From NCBI RefSeq assembly GCF_012933555.1, contig NZ_JABBPK010000001.1, forward strand, positions 4,318,001 to 4,382,000: 64,000 nt of DNA, in the 5' to 3' direction. The first letter of the stretch is position 1. Each line of letters opens with the position of its first letter. Below the pieces are notes generated by a model. That model searched no databases and was not told the origin of the DNA. It saw nothing but the letters and a program-made list of their open reading frames with translations. This document shows positions 9,487 through 20,008 of this stretch, in pieces. The position numbers were made by a program, and so were the translations under genes. This DNA is from Niallia alba. Its GTDB lineage: Bacteria > Bacillota > Bacilli > Bacillales > Cytobacillaceae.

Positions 9487-10746
9487 CTACAACACTTTTT
9501 CTAAGCATGCTAGGAAACTGTCAATGTCCTCTTTCGTTATGACTAATGGTGGTTGAAGAGCTAACACATCTCTATTTAGCCCATTATTTCCAATTAAATA
9601 TCCAACATCTTTTACCTTTTCTAAAATTTCATCTGTTCGTTCTGCTGATGTAATTAATGGATCGGGAGACTGAATTTGTACTCCTATCATTAACCCTGTC
9701 CCCCTTATTTCTTGAATGAACGGGGAATCTATTTGTTGTAATTTTTTCTTTAAATAATCACCTAATTCCTGTGCTTGTTTGACTAAATTGTTTTTTTCCA
9801 TATATTGAAGAACATTTAAAGCTGTTTGTGCTGCCACTGGATTACCACCAAAAGTGGAAGCTGATGGTTTTGTAAATGCCTCTGCAATTTCACTTCGAGT
9901 CGAGAAAGTGGAAATTGGGATGCCATTTCCTAAAGCCTTTGCTGTCACAATAATATCTGGAACAACCCCATAATGTTCGACCGCAAACATTTTCCCCGTT
10001 CTTCCATAGCCAGTCTGTACTTCATCAACAATAAGCAGCACTTGATAAGCAGCTAACAGCTCTTGCACCTTTTTTAAATATTCTTCTGGGTACATAATAA
10101 TGCCACCATTGCCTTGAATAGGCTCCACAATCATCGCAGCAATGTTGTCTCCATGCTTATTTAGAATCATTTCCAGCTGCTTTAAAGACTGCGTCATTGC
10201 TTCTTGCGTACTGATTTCTACAGAATGAGGGCGATCAATAAAATAAATATGCTCTTCCACTAATTGATTGTCTAAGCGCCACATTGGAATTCCAGTCACA
10301 CTTAAAGTTAAATGCGTTCTTCCATGGAGCCCCCTTTTAATGCAATAAAACCTTGTTTTTTCGTGAACAGTCTAGCTAATGCCATGGCACCTTCATTCGC
10401 TTCGGAGCCCGTTACACAAAAAAAAGTTCTTGTTATATCTCCCGGTAAGATTTGGGCGAGCTTTTCTGCAAGTTCGACCATCGGCTGAGTTAAATACAGG
10501 GTGGTCGTATGCTGGAGATCATTTACTTGTTCGTTCGTTTTCTTTGCAATTTCTGGATTGGAATGTCCGCAGTTTACTAAGGAAACCCCTGCATAAAAAT
10601 CCGTGTACCTTTTATTCTGCTCATCAAATAGGTATTGCATATATCCTTTTACAATCTGGGGAGGATTTTTGTAAAAATGACCTGTTGCTGGGCAAAAAAT
10701 ATTCTGCTCTTTTAGCGAGTATACTCGCTGGTCCAATAAAACTCAT
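9487..10746 (-). pseudogene. Class III aminotransferase (AGXT2-like), two frameshifts
   Basis: The region encodes a PLP-dependent class III aminotransferase in three frames. ATG 10746, eight bases after AAGGAG, opens frame one (MSFIGPASILAKRAEYF). At the six-T run on the coding strand (10694-10699) the frame must drop one base to continue CPATGHFYKNPPQIV. At the five-G run (10330-10334) one base must be added to join KGG to LHGRTHLTLSVTGIPMWR. The two shifts cancel, giving a 419-residue product of normal length. PLP lysine is in VTAKALGNGIP, cofactor Asp in VDEVQTGYG. As sequenced no full product is made. Because both lesions are in homopolymers, sequencing error is possible. Confidence 0.85.
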
Positions 10747-10794
10747 CATACTCTCTCCTTACTATTTTAAATGTGATCTATCTCACAATCCTAT

Positions 10795-12745
10795 TTATTG
10801 CAATACAGAAGTTTGCTTTGTGCTCTTATAACTTAAGCACCCAGCAGTATACCCTGCTCTTACAGATGCTATAGAAGCAAATAGTTCCTGACAACTTGCA
10901 GGGTAAGCAAGAGCCTCTTGATATACTTTAATAATAGTTTTTAGCTCTTCTGTTGTATAAGTCTGCCCTTCAATCCGATAGCGTAGCTTTTCCCCAAATT
11001 GAAGATGCTCTAAGATTGGTAGCATACAAAATTCTTTTGATGTATACAAATGATTTTTGCGATTTTGATCAATATAAACAGGATTTTCTCCTTTATCTGT
11101 ACATAGCGTTAGAATTTGATTATCTACATAGAAATTATCTTCTTTTTCCTCAGGAGAGAAATAATCTGTATTTTTATATTAATTATGATTCAAATACATC
11201 ACTCTTAAAGGGCCATGTACAATTAACTCAACCTGCATATTGGCAGTACTTATGAAATTCGCTAACTGATCTGATTTCATTTCTATAGAAGCTGTAAATT
11301 CGCTCGCTCCAAGCTTTTCATAAAATTCCATTGCTTTTGCATTAAAAATATTTATATTATAATCTGTAATAACCTTATAATCCGTTCCGTATTTTGCAAT
11401 TGCACCTAAATTGGAAACCAATAATCCATCAAAGTATATACCATGTTTATCTAAATACTGATCGATGATGTCAAATTGTAATTCATCCATCATTTGTGGC
11501 AAATCCAAATATAATTCTGTATCTTTTTTCATGATTACTAATTGCTTTAACTGCTCACTAGTTAAAGGAGTATCTGTCAATAAAACCTCACTTGGTAAGT
11601 AGATTCGCTCCACATCAAGTTCTACACAGGCTTTTGCCTGCTCAAAATTATTAACCTTCACAGATAACTTTTTCGAAGAAGACGCTTCTATATTATAAGA
11701 ACTAAATTCTTCTTTCATTTTGCTAATTGTCCGATCTGTCAGCTTAGGCTCTTCTGTTGGGGTAGAAAAAACTTTTCCAGTTGAATAAAATTTCCCAGTA
11801 CCTTCATAACGAGTATTAATAAAATCTACTCCGGGCTCTGAAAAAGCATAGGCTGTGGTAAAATCACGCTTTCTATTATTATATAGTTCTTCGGCACCTT
11901 GTTTACGTTGGAATGCTAATGGATTATCCAAATAGCGATCAATTGCATCTCCATATGTATTCACTAAATCAACAATAAAGTCTGTTTCCCTCATTCTTCC
12001 TTCTATTTTAAAGGAAGTAACACAGGCATCAATTAATTCAGGTATATGCTCATACATATACATATCTTTAGCAGCTAGTGGAAATTCTGTCTTATAAACA
12101 TAACCGTCTTTTTTCACTCGGTATGGCCATCTACATGGCTTAAAGCATCTTCCACAGTTTGAGCTATTCCCCCATATAAACGAACTATAATAACAGTTAG
12201 AACCATTCACTGTACACATATCACCATGAATAAAATATTCCGTTTCTATATCTAAGTGGTTTTGAATGAGCTTAGCTGTTTTTAAGTCCATTTCTCTTGG
12301 CAGCACTACTCTTGAAACGCCACATTTCTGTAATGCTTTAACAAACTCAAGGTTATGTGCATTCATCATGACAGACGAGTGAATTTCAAATTGATTAAAT
12401 TGATGGTCCTGACAGATTTGGAGTATTCCCGTATCTTGAACAATAATTCCGTCAACAGAAATACTGTTGAGAAAATCTAAATATTCGACTGCTTCATTAA
12501 TTTCATCATTGCATACTAAGTTATTGACTGTCACATATAACTTTTTGCCTTTTTCACGAGAAATGTTCAACACTTCACAAATTTGTTCATTAGAAAATAT
12601 ATCCTTTTCTAATCATCCTCATGTTAAGTTTTTGTCCCCCAATATAAATAGCATCACAATTCGCCTGTACAACTTCCCTAAAAGTTTCCATCGTACCAGA
12701 GGGTGCTAAAAGCTCAATCTTTTTCCCATTAAAAAACCTAGCCAT
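10795..12745 (-). pseudogene. U32 peptidase-family protein, frameshift plus nonsense
   Basis: A U32-family gene (collagenase-like; relatives act in tRNA or rRNA hydroxylation and ubiquinone pathways). ATG 12745 with GGAG eight bases before it opens MARFFNGKKIELLAPSGTM to GGQKLNMRM; then an extra base in AAAAGG (complement of 12603-12608) shifts the frame before DIFSNEQICEVLN. The main body has the signature cysteines (NCGRCFKPCRWPYR; FKIEGRMR). At 11179-11181 an in-frame TAA interrupts NHN-YKNTDYFSPEE, where TTA would give Leu; the frame then runs on to 10795. Restored length is 649 codons. Two independent lesions argue for real decay, though the frameshift alone could be an error. Confidence 0.85.
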
Positions 12746-12976
12746 ATCTTCATCTCCGATTTCTTTAGAAGGTTGTAAATTTCAGATGATTATTAATGAA
12801 ATAATCCGCTTCGTTACTTTCCCCTCTATATCTACTAAACTATAAGTTAATTATAATGAATGGCCTTTAAACAAACTACAAATGTCATAAAATACTCATA
12901 TTTAATTATCAGTTAGTTCACATTTTATCTATATTAAGAAAAATTGTTTTAAGTGAATCTAGTTTATTAAAATTAA

Positions 12977-12999
12977 AAATCCCCTCAAAAGAAGGGATT
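12977..12999 (-). terminator. Rho-independent terminator of chemoreceptor gene
   Basis: On the minus strand AATCCC pairs with GGGATT, followed by TTTTAATTTT; nine bases beyond the chemoreceptor stop. Confidence 0.7.
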
Positions 13000-13007
13000 A
13001 AATAGTG

Positions 13008-14693
13008 TCATATTTTAAATCGATAGACTAATTCCTGTAATTCATCTGACATTTTCGATAAAGCAATTGCTGAGCTTGAAATTTCTTGGAATGAGGCAGT
13101 TTGCTCTTCTGTTGCTGCAGCTACACTTTCTGTTCTTTCTAATGTTTCACGAGAAGTATGAGCAATTTCTTCAACAGATTCCTGCACTTCTTGCACTTCT
13201 GTAGTAATTTCTTGTGTCGTGTCCGCCATATTTTTAATATGATCGGCTATCGCTTCCACGCGATTCAGTATTTCTTTTATATGTTCATTCGTTTTATCAG
13301 ATAATTTCATTCCAGAATCTACATTATCTTTTACTAAAGACATATTTGTTTCCGTAGAATTAGATTGGTCGTGAATGGAGCTTATAAGAGTATGAATCTG
13401 ATTCACAGAAGTACTTGTCATCTCCGATAATTTTCTTACTTCTTCAGCTACAATAGCAAAACCTTTTCCATGTTCTCCAGCTCTTGCTGCTTCAATGGAA
13501 GCATTCAATGCCAGCAAATTAGTCTGATTGGAAATATCCTCAATGCTAGTTAAGACATCAATAATTTCATTTGTACGTAAAACTAAAGATTGCAAGCCAT
13601 TCCCTGCCAAATCGACAGATGCATGAATTGCTTCCATTTGTGTATGCATTTCTGCTAATGCTAATTCTCCATCTTTTGCTTTTCCTTTAATAAGCAAAGA
13701 CTCGTTTGCAACTTGTGTAGCAGTGTTTGCTACATTCTTAATATTCTCTAAGGTGTTATTAACCTCTATTAAACTATTTTGTGTAATTATGTCTTGTTTA
13801 TTTCCATTTTCAGCAATGGATTGAACAGCATCTGCAACTTGTTCTGCTGCCACAGTTGATTGTTCCATACTGGAAGCTAATTCGTCAGATGCAAGCGCGA
13901 CATTTTTAGAAGTTTGTCCTACACTGCCAATCATCGTTTGAAGAGAACCAACAAATGCGTTAAACGAATTGGCTAAATGGCTAAATTCATTTCTCCCATT
14001 TACTTTTACTCGTTGAGTTAAATCCCCTTCACCTGAAGCAATATTTTGTAATTGATTATTTATTTTATTCAATGGCCCCATGATTGCCTTTAATAAAAGT
14101 AGTCCTAATACAACACTAATAATAATAGATATAATGATAATTACTATTAATATTATTTTCGCTATTTCGTTATTCTGTTGACTCGATTCCTCTATCTTTA
14201 CTACATCTTTGTTTATATGGTCTACCAACTGATTAACAGCCGGATCGAGTACTTCTTTTCGTAACGATCGCAAATCTCCAAAATGCAAATTCTCTGCAGA
14301 AGAAGGATTTTCTACATATAGTCCTGACACTTTATCACTCATTGTCAGATAAGATTGCAAACTTGAATTAAAGGATTGGATGTTTGCTTCATAGATTGGA
14401 TAATTTGATAAGGCCTCCATTGTTTTCAATGTATTATTGATATCTGATTTTTTCTCATTTATTCCATTGATATATTGATTATCTCCTGTAAGAAGAAAGC
14501 CACGTTCATCATTAGAAATCCCTGAAATACGGTATTGTAAATGCGTAACCAAACGTTGCATTTCTTTTGCATCTTCTAATTCTTTACTGTTGTTGATTAA
14601 AGATTGCATACTATTACTGCTGTATAAGCCGATTCCTAGCATAGAAATAATTGAAACAAAAAAGATAATAACTAATTGATATTTTATTTTCAT
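13008..14693 (-). CDS. Methyl-accepting chemotaxis protein
   Basis: A 561-residue transducer. A membrane segment near residues 7-27, an extracytoplasmic four-helix-bundle-type sensor of about 150 residues (with the [14 protein letters not shown] segment typical of this sensor class), a second membrane segment near 180-203, a HAMP domain near 204-257 and the signalling hairpin. The tip motif [20 protein letters not shown] with [17 protein letters not shown] is intact. It senses a ligand and controls CheA. It stands alone, with a terminator behind it. The ligand is unknown. Confidence 0.93.
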   Translation of the reverse strand: MKIKYQLVIIFFVSIISMLGIGLYSSNSMQSLINNSKELEDAKEMQRLVTHLQYRISGISNDERGFLLTGDNQYINGINEKKSDINNTLKTMEALSNYPIYEANIQSFNSSLQSYLTMSDKVSGLYVENPSSAENLHFGDLRSLRKEVLDPAVNQLVDHINKDVVKIEESSQQNNEIAKIILIVIIIISIIISVVLGLLLLKAIMGPLNKINNQLQNIASGEGDLTQRVKVNGRNEFSHLANSFNAFVGSLQTMIGSVGQTSKNVALASDELASSMEQSTVAAEQVADAVQSIAENGNKQDIITQNSLIEVNNTLENIKNVANTATQVANESLLIKGKAKDGELALAEMHTQMEAIHASVDLAGNGLQSLVLRTNEIIDVLTSIEDISNQTNLLALNASIEAARAGEHGKGFAIVAEEVRKLSEMTSTSVNQIHTLISSIHDQSNSTETNMSLVKDNVDSGMKLSDKTNEHIKEILNRVEAIADHIKNMADTTQEITTEVQEVQESVEEIAHTSRETLERTESVAAATEEQTASFQEISSSAIALSKMSDELQELVYRFKI

Positions 14694-14866
14694 TTTATCC
14701 CCCTATGTACGTTTTGCTGCAATTGCCTTTTTCTAATGTACCATATATATATCGGAGACAATTATTTTTTATATAGCTTGTATGCGATACCAATTTCATC
14801 TACAAAAAAATAAAGTTTATAAGCAGCTTAAGATTGAACTACTTACAAACTTTATTAACGGAACAA

Positions 14867-15658
14867 CTAATTTAACACCTGTATCTTTCCATTATTCGTT
14901 TTCAATTTCACTAAATTTTCTCCATTTCCAATCACTGTACTACCTTTATACTTATCCAAAATATTGACGCTACCGTTATCGACTTGAACATCAAATGTTA
15001 CATTTGTTGGTTCCTTCTCTGTCTCAATCTCGATGCTGCCATTATCTGTTTCTAGCTGTATTGGCATATCTAAAGTTGCAGTTTTCAGAGAAATTCTTCC
15101 ATTATTGGTTTTCCCTTTAATATCGCCACTTACTTGATCTAGGTTTACTTTGCCATTATCCGATCTTACTTCCACCTTTTCTGAAAGAATATTTTTGATA
15201 TTGATTCGGCCGTTATTACTTTCTGCTTTTAGCTTCTTAATATTTAGATCTGCTAAATGAACTTTTCCATTATCATTGTTAATTGTCATAGACTCATATT
15301 GCTTCTCTGGCAATGTAATCTTTAATGTCAGCGAAGAAAAATCAAGGTTAATAATACCGAACTGTCTTTCTTCCCATTTTACAACAAGTGTTTCCCCTTC
15401 TACCTTTGCAGTGAAATTTGGTATTGTTTCCTTGGATCCTTTTCCAAATAACTCCACTTTTGTTTCTGTATCTTTTGTTGGGATGATTTCGATTCCTGCA
15501 TTATTTGACTCTAATTCTATTGTCGTAATGTTGCTTTGCTTAAACACTTTTTCCTCTGAGATGTCTATTCCATGATTACGGAATGTAAGCAAACTACCTA
15601 TCGCACCGATTATAATTAGAACAATTCCGATTATCATAAATTTTTTCAAATTAATCAT
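14867..15658 (-). CDS. DUF4097 beta-helix envelope protein
   Basis: A 263-residue protein with one N-terminal membrane anchor (about 7-26) and an extracytoplasmic body built of repeating NNGRI / DNGKV / DNGSI / NNGKI turns, the mark of DUF4097 (putative adhesin, beta-helix). It is third in an operon with PadR and a HAAS-domain protein and overlaps the latter by eight bases. Such operons respond to envelope stress in Bacillus and relatives; the exact role here is not known. Confidence 0.87.
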   Translation of the reverse strand: MINLKKFMIIGIVLIIIGAIGSLLTFRNHGIDISEEKVFKQSNITTIELESNNAGIEIIPTKDTETKVELFGKGSKETIPNFTAKVEGETLVVKWEERQFGIINLDFSSLTLKITLPEKQYESMTINNDNGKVHLADLNIKKLKAESNNGRINIKNILSEKVEVRSDNGKVNLDQVSGDIKGKTNNGRISLKTATLDMPIQLETDNGSIEIETEKEPTNVTFDVQVDNGSVNILDKYKGSTVIGNGENLVKLKTNNGKIQVLN

Positions 15659-16211
15659 TCTTTAAGCCACCCTTCACCAATTTAGCATTGAACTTTAAGT
15701 ACTTGACGAATCCATTCATGGAAAGTTTGGTAATATAATACATAGCAATCACGATGAAAATTCCCAATCCTACAAGTAAAATGGACATAAACAATTGGAA
15801 ATATGCAAATCCACTTGGCTGTAATATGCTATCCACAACGACAAGTAATGGAGAAAGAAGGAAAGAAGCTCCGACAATCCATCCAGATACAATAAGTGCT
15901 GCTAATGCAATAAACGGACCAAGAACGATGACAATATTAAAAAATCCTAAACCAATCACTGCCCATATTGCTCGAAAAACATTTCCTGTTGAAATTGCAT
16001 TCTCTGCCTTTTCGAGATGGTAAGTAGCCATTAACTCCTTAGAGATTTGTTGTGGAGAACCTAATGAAGCAGCAATTTCCGCTTCTGTTTTTCCCTCTTC
16101 CAATCCATTGAAGAAATGCTCTTCATAATCATGCAATATATCCTGTTGCTCTTCTATCGAAAGCTTTTGTAATCCAGCTCGTAACTGTTTTAAAAATTGA
16201 TCTTTAGTCAT
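15651..16211 (-). CDS. DUF1700 (HAAS-domain) membrane protein
   Basis: A 186-residue protein. The N-terminal 75 residues match the HAAS domain ([44 protein letters not shown]), which usually pairs with PadR regulators; three membrane segments follow from about residue 82 to 165. It overlaps padR by eight bases and the DUF4097 gene by eight, so the three are translated as a coupled set. A role as membrane partner for the DUF4097 protein is inferred from this constant gene pairing. Confidence 0.87.
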   Translation of the reverse strand: MTKDQFLKQLRAGLQKLSIEEQQDILHDYEEHFFNGLEEGKTEAEIAASLGSPQQISKELMATYHLEKAENAISTGNVFRAIWAVIGLGFFNIVIVLGPFIALAALIVSGWIVGASFLLSPLLVVVDSILQPSGFAYFQLFMSILLVGLGIFIVIAMYYITKLSMNGFVKYLKFNAKLVKGGLKND

Positions 16212-16536
16212 TATTCACACCTTCTTTTATTAATTGATTCACGCCATTAGAAAATTCATTCCACTCTGCAATAAGTTCATAAAGATACATTCTTCCTTTA
16301 CCGGTTAACTTATAGTATTTACGTGAAGGACCTTCTGTAGACTCTTGCAAGTAGGTTGTAAAATACTCTTCCTTTGTTAACCTTCTTAAAAGCGGATAAA
16401 CAGACCCCTCAGAAATTTCTATTTGATTTGATATCTTTTGAACGAGTTCATAGCCATAGCGATCCTTTTTATCTAAAAGGACAAGTACACACAACTCTAA
16501 TACTCCTTTTTTAAACTGTACATTCACCTTTTCCAC
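16204..16536 (-). CDS. PadR-family transcriptional regulator
   Basis: A 110-residue winged-helix protein of the short PadR type ([46 protein letters not shown]). It is first in the operon with HAAS and DUF4097 genes and probably represses that operon. The inverted repeat ACAGTAC-13-GTACTGT lies 18 bases upstream of its start, in the expected place for autoregulation. Confidence 0.92.
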   Translation of the reverse strand: MEKVNVQFKKGVLELCVLVLLDKKDRYGYELVQKISNQIEISEGSVYPLLRRLTKEEYFTTYLQESTEGPSRKYYKLTGKGRMYLYELIAEWNEFSNGVNQLIKEGVNND

Positions 16537-16553
16537 CTACCCATATTTATCAT

Positions 16554-16580
16554 ACAGTACCTTACAATAAATAGTACTGT
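16554..16580. promoter_or_regulatory. Putative PadR operator
   Basis: Perfect inverted repeat ACAGTAC (16554-16560) and GTACTGT (16574-16580) with a 13-base spacer, just upstream of padR; a further GGTACTGT occurs near 16636. PadR sites of the ATGT/ACAT class differ somewhat, so assignment rests on position. Confidence 0.6.
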
Positions 16581-16691
16581 TGTATAACTAATACTTCTTG
16601 CTAATAATATAACATCTTAGTATTATTCATTGCAAGGTACTGTTTAAAAAATAAATATATTTTTTTCTATGATGACTTTACTAATAAAGAA

Positions 16692-16808
16692 AACTTCCAT
16701 CAGTGGGGATTTTTCCTTATCCCCACTGATCGAGTTGCATTTATCAGACCTTAATAGAGGGTTTCCATCTTGAACTGGGGACTTACTGCCATTAAAAGTA
16801 AGATAAAT
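16692..16808 (+). repeat. Structured repeat R2, copy B (divergent)
   Basis: Lies in the 16537-16876 gap. Hairpin ATCAGTGGGG (16699-16708) with CCCCACTGAT (16721-16730), then ATCAGACCTTAATAG and a closing CTTAC-11-GTAAG hairpin (16782-16801). It is shorter and more diverged than copies A and C. It is antisense to both flanking genes, so it is not a leader of either. Confidence 0.7.
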
Positions 16809-16876
16809 AAATAAGGTAACAGAAACTATCCCCTCTGTTACCTTTTGAACTCGAAAAGAGGCTTTACTCCCCTTCT

Positions 16877-17906
16877 CTATTTCTTCAAATACGTTATTTC
16901 ATTTTCTTGAATAAAATGACATCCATCAACTAAAGGAGTCTTCTGCAATTGGCTGGAAAATCTATTTAACAATTGGATTAAACCTTCTTTTTCTTCTGGT
17001 TTCACATCAAAATTAATTCCATATTGATAGACATCATTATCCTCCTGCTTCCAAACAATCACTCCATTTAATGTTACTTGTTGATTCATTATCATTGCCT
17101 CAAACTGTAAAATAAAATCAGATCTCACTGGAAGTTCTAAAGTTGATACTATTTTAATGCCTCCAAAACCAATATCTTTAACCAATACTTCTGTTTTCCC
17201 AAGATCAACCTTACGTCCATTTATCGAGATTAGTGTCATCTGCGCACTTAGTGGAAACGTTAAATGGAGACGATTGTATTTTCTTCTATTTTTAATATTG
17301 GCCAATTCATCCGGATTAGTTGGATATAGAACTTTCTGTTTAAGTAACCCCTTAAATTCCGGTTCAGAAACCGGCTTACTAAATAGATAACCTTGGATTA
17401 CGTCACAATTATGACGCTGTAAAAAATCTAATTGCTCCATAGTCTCTACGCCTTCTGCTACAACTGTCATATTTAAGCCTTTTGCAAGAAATATGGTGGA
17501 CTTAATAATCATTTCAGAACGTTCATTTAATTCTTTTCCAATGAAAGATTTCGACATCGATGGGTTCACCATTTTTTTGAAATACAACGGCTTGATAGTT
17601 TTGCGCAGTCCCCTTTAGAGCACCGTCAAAATTATATTTTCTTTTCTCCAAATCTTTTTTCTCAAAAAAAGGAAGAAAACTTTCCGAAAGCTCTTTATCA
17701 TTGTATCCAAAGATTCTTTTGACTGAATTATTATAATCAAGGACATTTCCATTAACATCTAACATAAATACAGCATCTGGATGATTATCATAAAGAGCTC
17801 TAAAAGTATCAGCATTAAGGGCAGATGCATGGTCATAATTAGTAAAATCCGGATGATTTTTTTCATCCTTTTTAAATTTCTGCATAAAATCCTTAAACCC
17901 GCTCAC
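16877..17906 (-). pseudogene. PAS-[GGDEF-EAL deleted]-PilZ cyclic-di-GMP gene remnant
   Basis: The 5' part (from ATG 17906) encodes a PAS domain: NADTFRALYDNHPDAVFMLD, GNVLDYNNSVKRIFGY, then NGEPIDVEI, after which the frame runs into a stop. In another frame the sequence picks up SKSFIGKELNERSEMIIKS and VAEGVET...NCDVIQGYLFSKP, the last third of an EAL domain, then a PilZ domain (RRKYNRLHLTFPLSA). GGDEF and the catalytic half of EAL are missing. The junction (about 17549-17561) fits deletion between short ATCGA repeats in ATCGATGTCGA and the expected ATCGAxAAATC of EAL genes. The product cannot make or degrade cyclic-di-GMP. Confidence 0.85.
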
Positions 17907-18133
17907 TTTTTTCCTCCTCTTCTTACACCATTACCAATTCTTTATTGTTAGATAGCTTAAAATTTGTAAATTACAAACAGTTTGTAGCCAAGCAATATAT
18001 GGAAGTATTTCTTTTATCCTACTTCTATTTAACTATATTATAAGGAAATTGATCGAAAAAGCTAAATATTATCATTTTATAACTATTTTTTTGGGGGACG
18101 AATGAGAAGGATTTATTTGAAGTTTAGCAATGC

Positions 18134-18163
18134 AAAAAAAAAGAGAGGATTCCTCCCTCTCTT
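18134..18163 (-). terminator. Terminator of fructose-type PTS operon
   Basis: On the minus strand AGAGGGAGGAATCCTCTCT forms the stem and an eight-T run follows, 13 bases beyond the aldolase stop. Confidence 0.8.
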
Positions 18164-18175
18164 TCTTTCTTCTAC

Positions 18176-19075
18176 TTATACTAATTCCTTACGCCATGCA
18201 GTTACATTTTCTGCTCTGTAAATTTCTTCCTTTCCAATAGATTGAAATAAATTCATTTTATATTTTACTATCTCTTTGGCTGCATCAATGCACGCTGGAT
18301 AAATAGCGTTTGGATCCCATAGCTCAGTTTCAGCCAAAATTTCACGGCATTTTTTATAAAAAGCGTACTTATAATCCGACGAAATATTTACTTTTTGAAT
18401 ACCAATTTGAACAGCTTCTGCAATCTCTTGATCTGGATTAGCCGAGCCACCATGCAATACTAACGGAATATCGACCGTTTCTTTAATTTCCTTTAAAATA
18501 TCTATTCTAAGCTTTGGCTTCCTATCTTTTGGATAAATACCGTGACATGTTCCAATCGCAATAGCCAACGTATCGACACCAGTTCTTTCTACAAATTCTT
18601 GGGCATCTTCTGGTCTTGTATAAATTACTTCTGATACCCCTCCTTCAACAGATGTGCCTGTATTACCAATTGTTCCTAATTCTCCTTCAACTGATACTCC
18701 TAGCGCATGACTAACTTCCACTATTTGTTTCGTCAACTGGATGTTTTCTTCTAGTGGGAGTAATGAACCATCGATCATTACAGAACTAAATCCTACATGA
18801 ATCGCTCGCATAATATCTTCCAGATTCCCACCATGATCTAAATGCAACACAAACGGAACATGACTATTTTTTATTCTTGATAGCACATAGGAAAAAAAAT
18901 CATCCTTTACAAAGTCTAATTCAGTTGGATGTACAGCAATAATAGCTGGTGAATTATTATTCTCCGCTTCTTCTACTACAACTCTAAGAAAATTACTATC
19001 CGCTACATTAAATGCTCCTACTGCGAATTGATGCTTTTGTGCAACTTCTAATAATTGCTTCATATTTAATAACAT
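18176..19075 (-). CDS. Class II fructose/tagatose-bisphosphate aldolase, paralogue 2
   Basis: A 299-residue zinc aldolase of the Fba/GatY/KbaY family. Zinc-ligand and phosphate motifs are present: HLDHGGNLEDIMRAIHVGFSSVMIDGS, VEGELGTIG, AIGTCHGIYP, and LVLHGGSANPDQEI. It cleaves a ketose bisphosphate to two triose phosphates. It is the last gene of the PTS operon and lies 24 bases after a second, divergent member of the same family. It is slightly longer at the C terminus than its neighbour. Whether the two form a hetero-oligomer or serve two substrates is unknown. Confidence 0.9.
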   Translation of the reverse strand: MLLNMKQLLEVAQKHQFAVGAFNVADSNFLRVVVEEAENNNSPAIIAVHPTELDFVKDDFFSYVLSRIKNSHVPFVLHLDHGGNLEDIMRAIHVGFSSVMIDGSLLPLEENIQLTKQIVEVSHALGVSVEGELGTIGNTGTSVEGGVSEVIYTRPEDAQEFVERTGVDTLAIAIGTCHGIYPKDRKPKLRIDILKEIKETVDIPLVLHGGSANPDQEIAEAVQIGIQKVNISSDYKYAFYKKCREILAETELWDPNAIYPACIDAAKEIVKYKMNLFQSIGKEEIYRAENVTAWRKELV

Positions 19076-19099
19076 AATATACTCCTCTTTTCCTTAAAT

Positions 19100-19951
19100 T
19101 TATAAAGACTTTCCTTTAGAGCCTGCCAATTCAATATAATATTGAACTAACGCTTTCCCTGCCGTGATGGTTTGATGAATAATATCAAAGTAATCCAGTT
19201 CATTAGAATTCAAGTTTTCTTTTATACTATTTAACTGCGCTTTAAAAAAATCAGAACCTACATTAATCTTATTAATACCAAGTGAAATAGATTTTTTTAT
19301 GTTTTCCTCCCCACATCCGGAACCGCCGTGCAGCACAAGAGGGATACCAGTTTCCCCTTTAATTTTTTCTAAAATATCAAAACGGAAAGCTGGAACATAA
19401 CCAGCTGGGTAATCCCCATGACTGGAACCGTAAGAAATAGCCAGTGCATCAACATTTGTTTCTTTAGCATATTTAATCGCTAAATCAGGATTGGTATACA
19501 TTTCATCATCCGTCATATGATTACTAGAAATAGAACCAATATTGCCTATTTCTCCTTCCACACTTGCATCATATATTTGTGCGAACTCTACCATTTCTTT
19601 TGTTATTCTAATATTGTCATCAATTGGATAAGCAGAGGCATCCATCATTACACTAGAAAACCCATCTTTTAAACATCTCTTCACAAACCCAATATCCTGC
19701 CCATGGTCTAAATTAATGGCAACTTCTACACTCGCTGCATTTGCCATTTCTATAATGGGTCGTGTCAGCAGTTTACTTCCCAAATGCTGAATTAAATGGT
19801 CTTGTAATAAATCAATAATAATAGGTGCTTTTAATTCTTGTGCTGCTCCAATCACCGCCTTTGCTGTTTCCAAGTTAAAGCAATTAATTGCCATTACTGC
19901 GTAATTTCCCTGATTGGCCCGAGCAAGCATGCCCTTCATTGAAACATACAT
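19100..19951 (-). CDS. Class II fructose/tagatose-bisphosphate aldolase, paralogue 1
   Basis: A 283-residue protein with the same family motifs: INLDHGQDIGFVKRCLKDGF, SVMMDASAYP, VEGEIGNIGS, AISYGSSHGDYPAGY and VLHGGSGCGEENI. Start ATG 19951 (MYVSMKGML) lies nine bases after AAAGGAGG; the upstream extension carries no ribosome site. It follows the IIC gene and precedes the second aldolase in the same operon. The pathway lacks a visible kinase here, so the bisphosphate must be formed by an enzyme encoded elsewhere, or the substrate is a monophosphate. Confidence 0.9.
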   Translation of the reverse strand: MYVSMKGMLARANQGNYAVMAINCFNLETAKAVIGAAQELKAPIIIDLLQDHLIQHLGSKLLTRPIIEMANAASVEVAINLDHGQDIGFVKRCLKDGFSSVMMDASAYPIDDNIRITKEMVEFAQIYDASVEGEIGNIGSISSNHMTDDEMYTNPDLAIKYAKETNVDALAISYGSSHGDYPAGYVPAFRFDILEKIKGETGIPLVLHGGSGCGEENIKKSISLGINKINVGSDFFKAQLNSIKENLNSNELDYFDIIHQTITAGKALVQYYIELAGSKGKSL

Positions 19952-20008
19952 TCCCTTTTTCCTCCTTTCATACTTCTCTATCAAAAATAGAATTTTTTAC
20001 ACTCATCT

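Noticed and set aside
10379-10831. 150-codon plus-strand frame opposite the aminotransferase remnant
   Set aside because: Antisense shadow; the aminotransferase motifs on the other strand are unambiguous.
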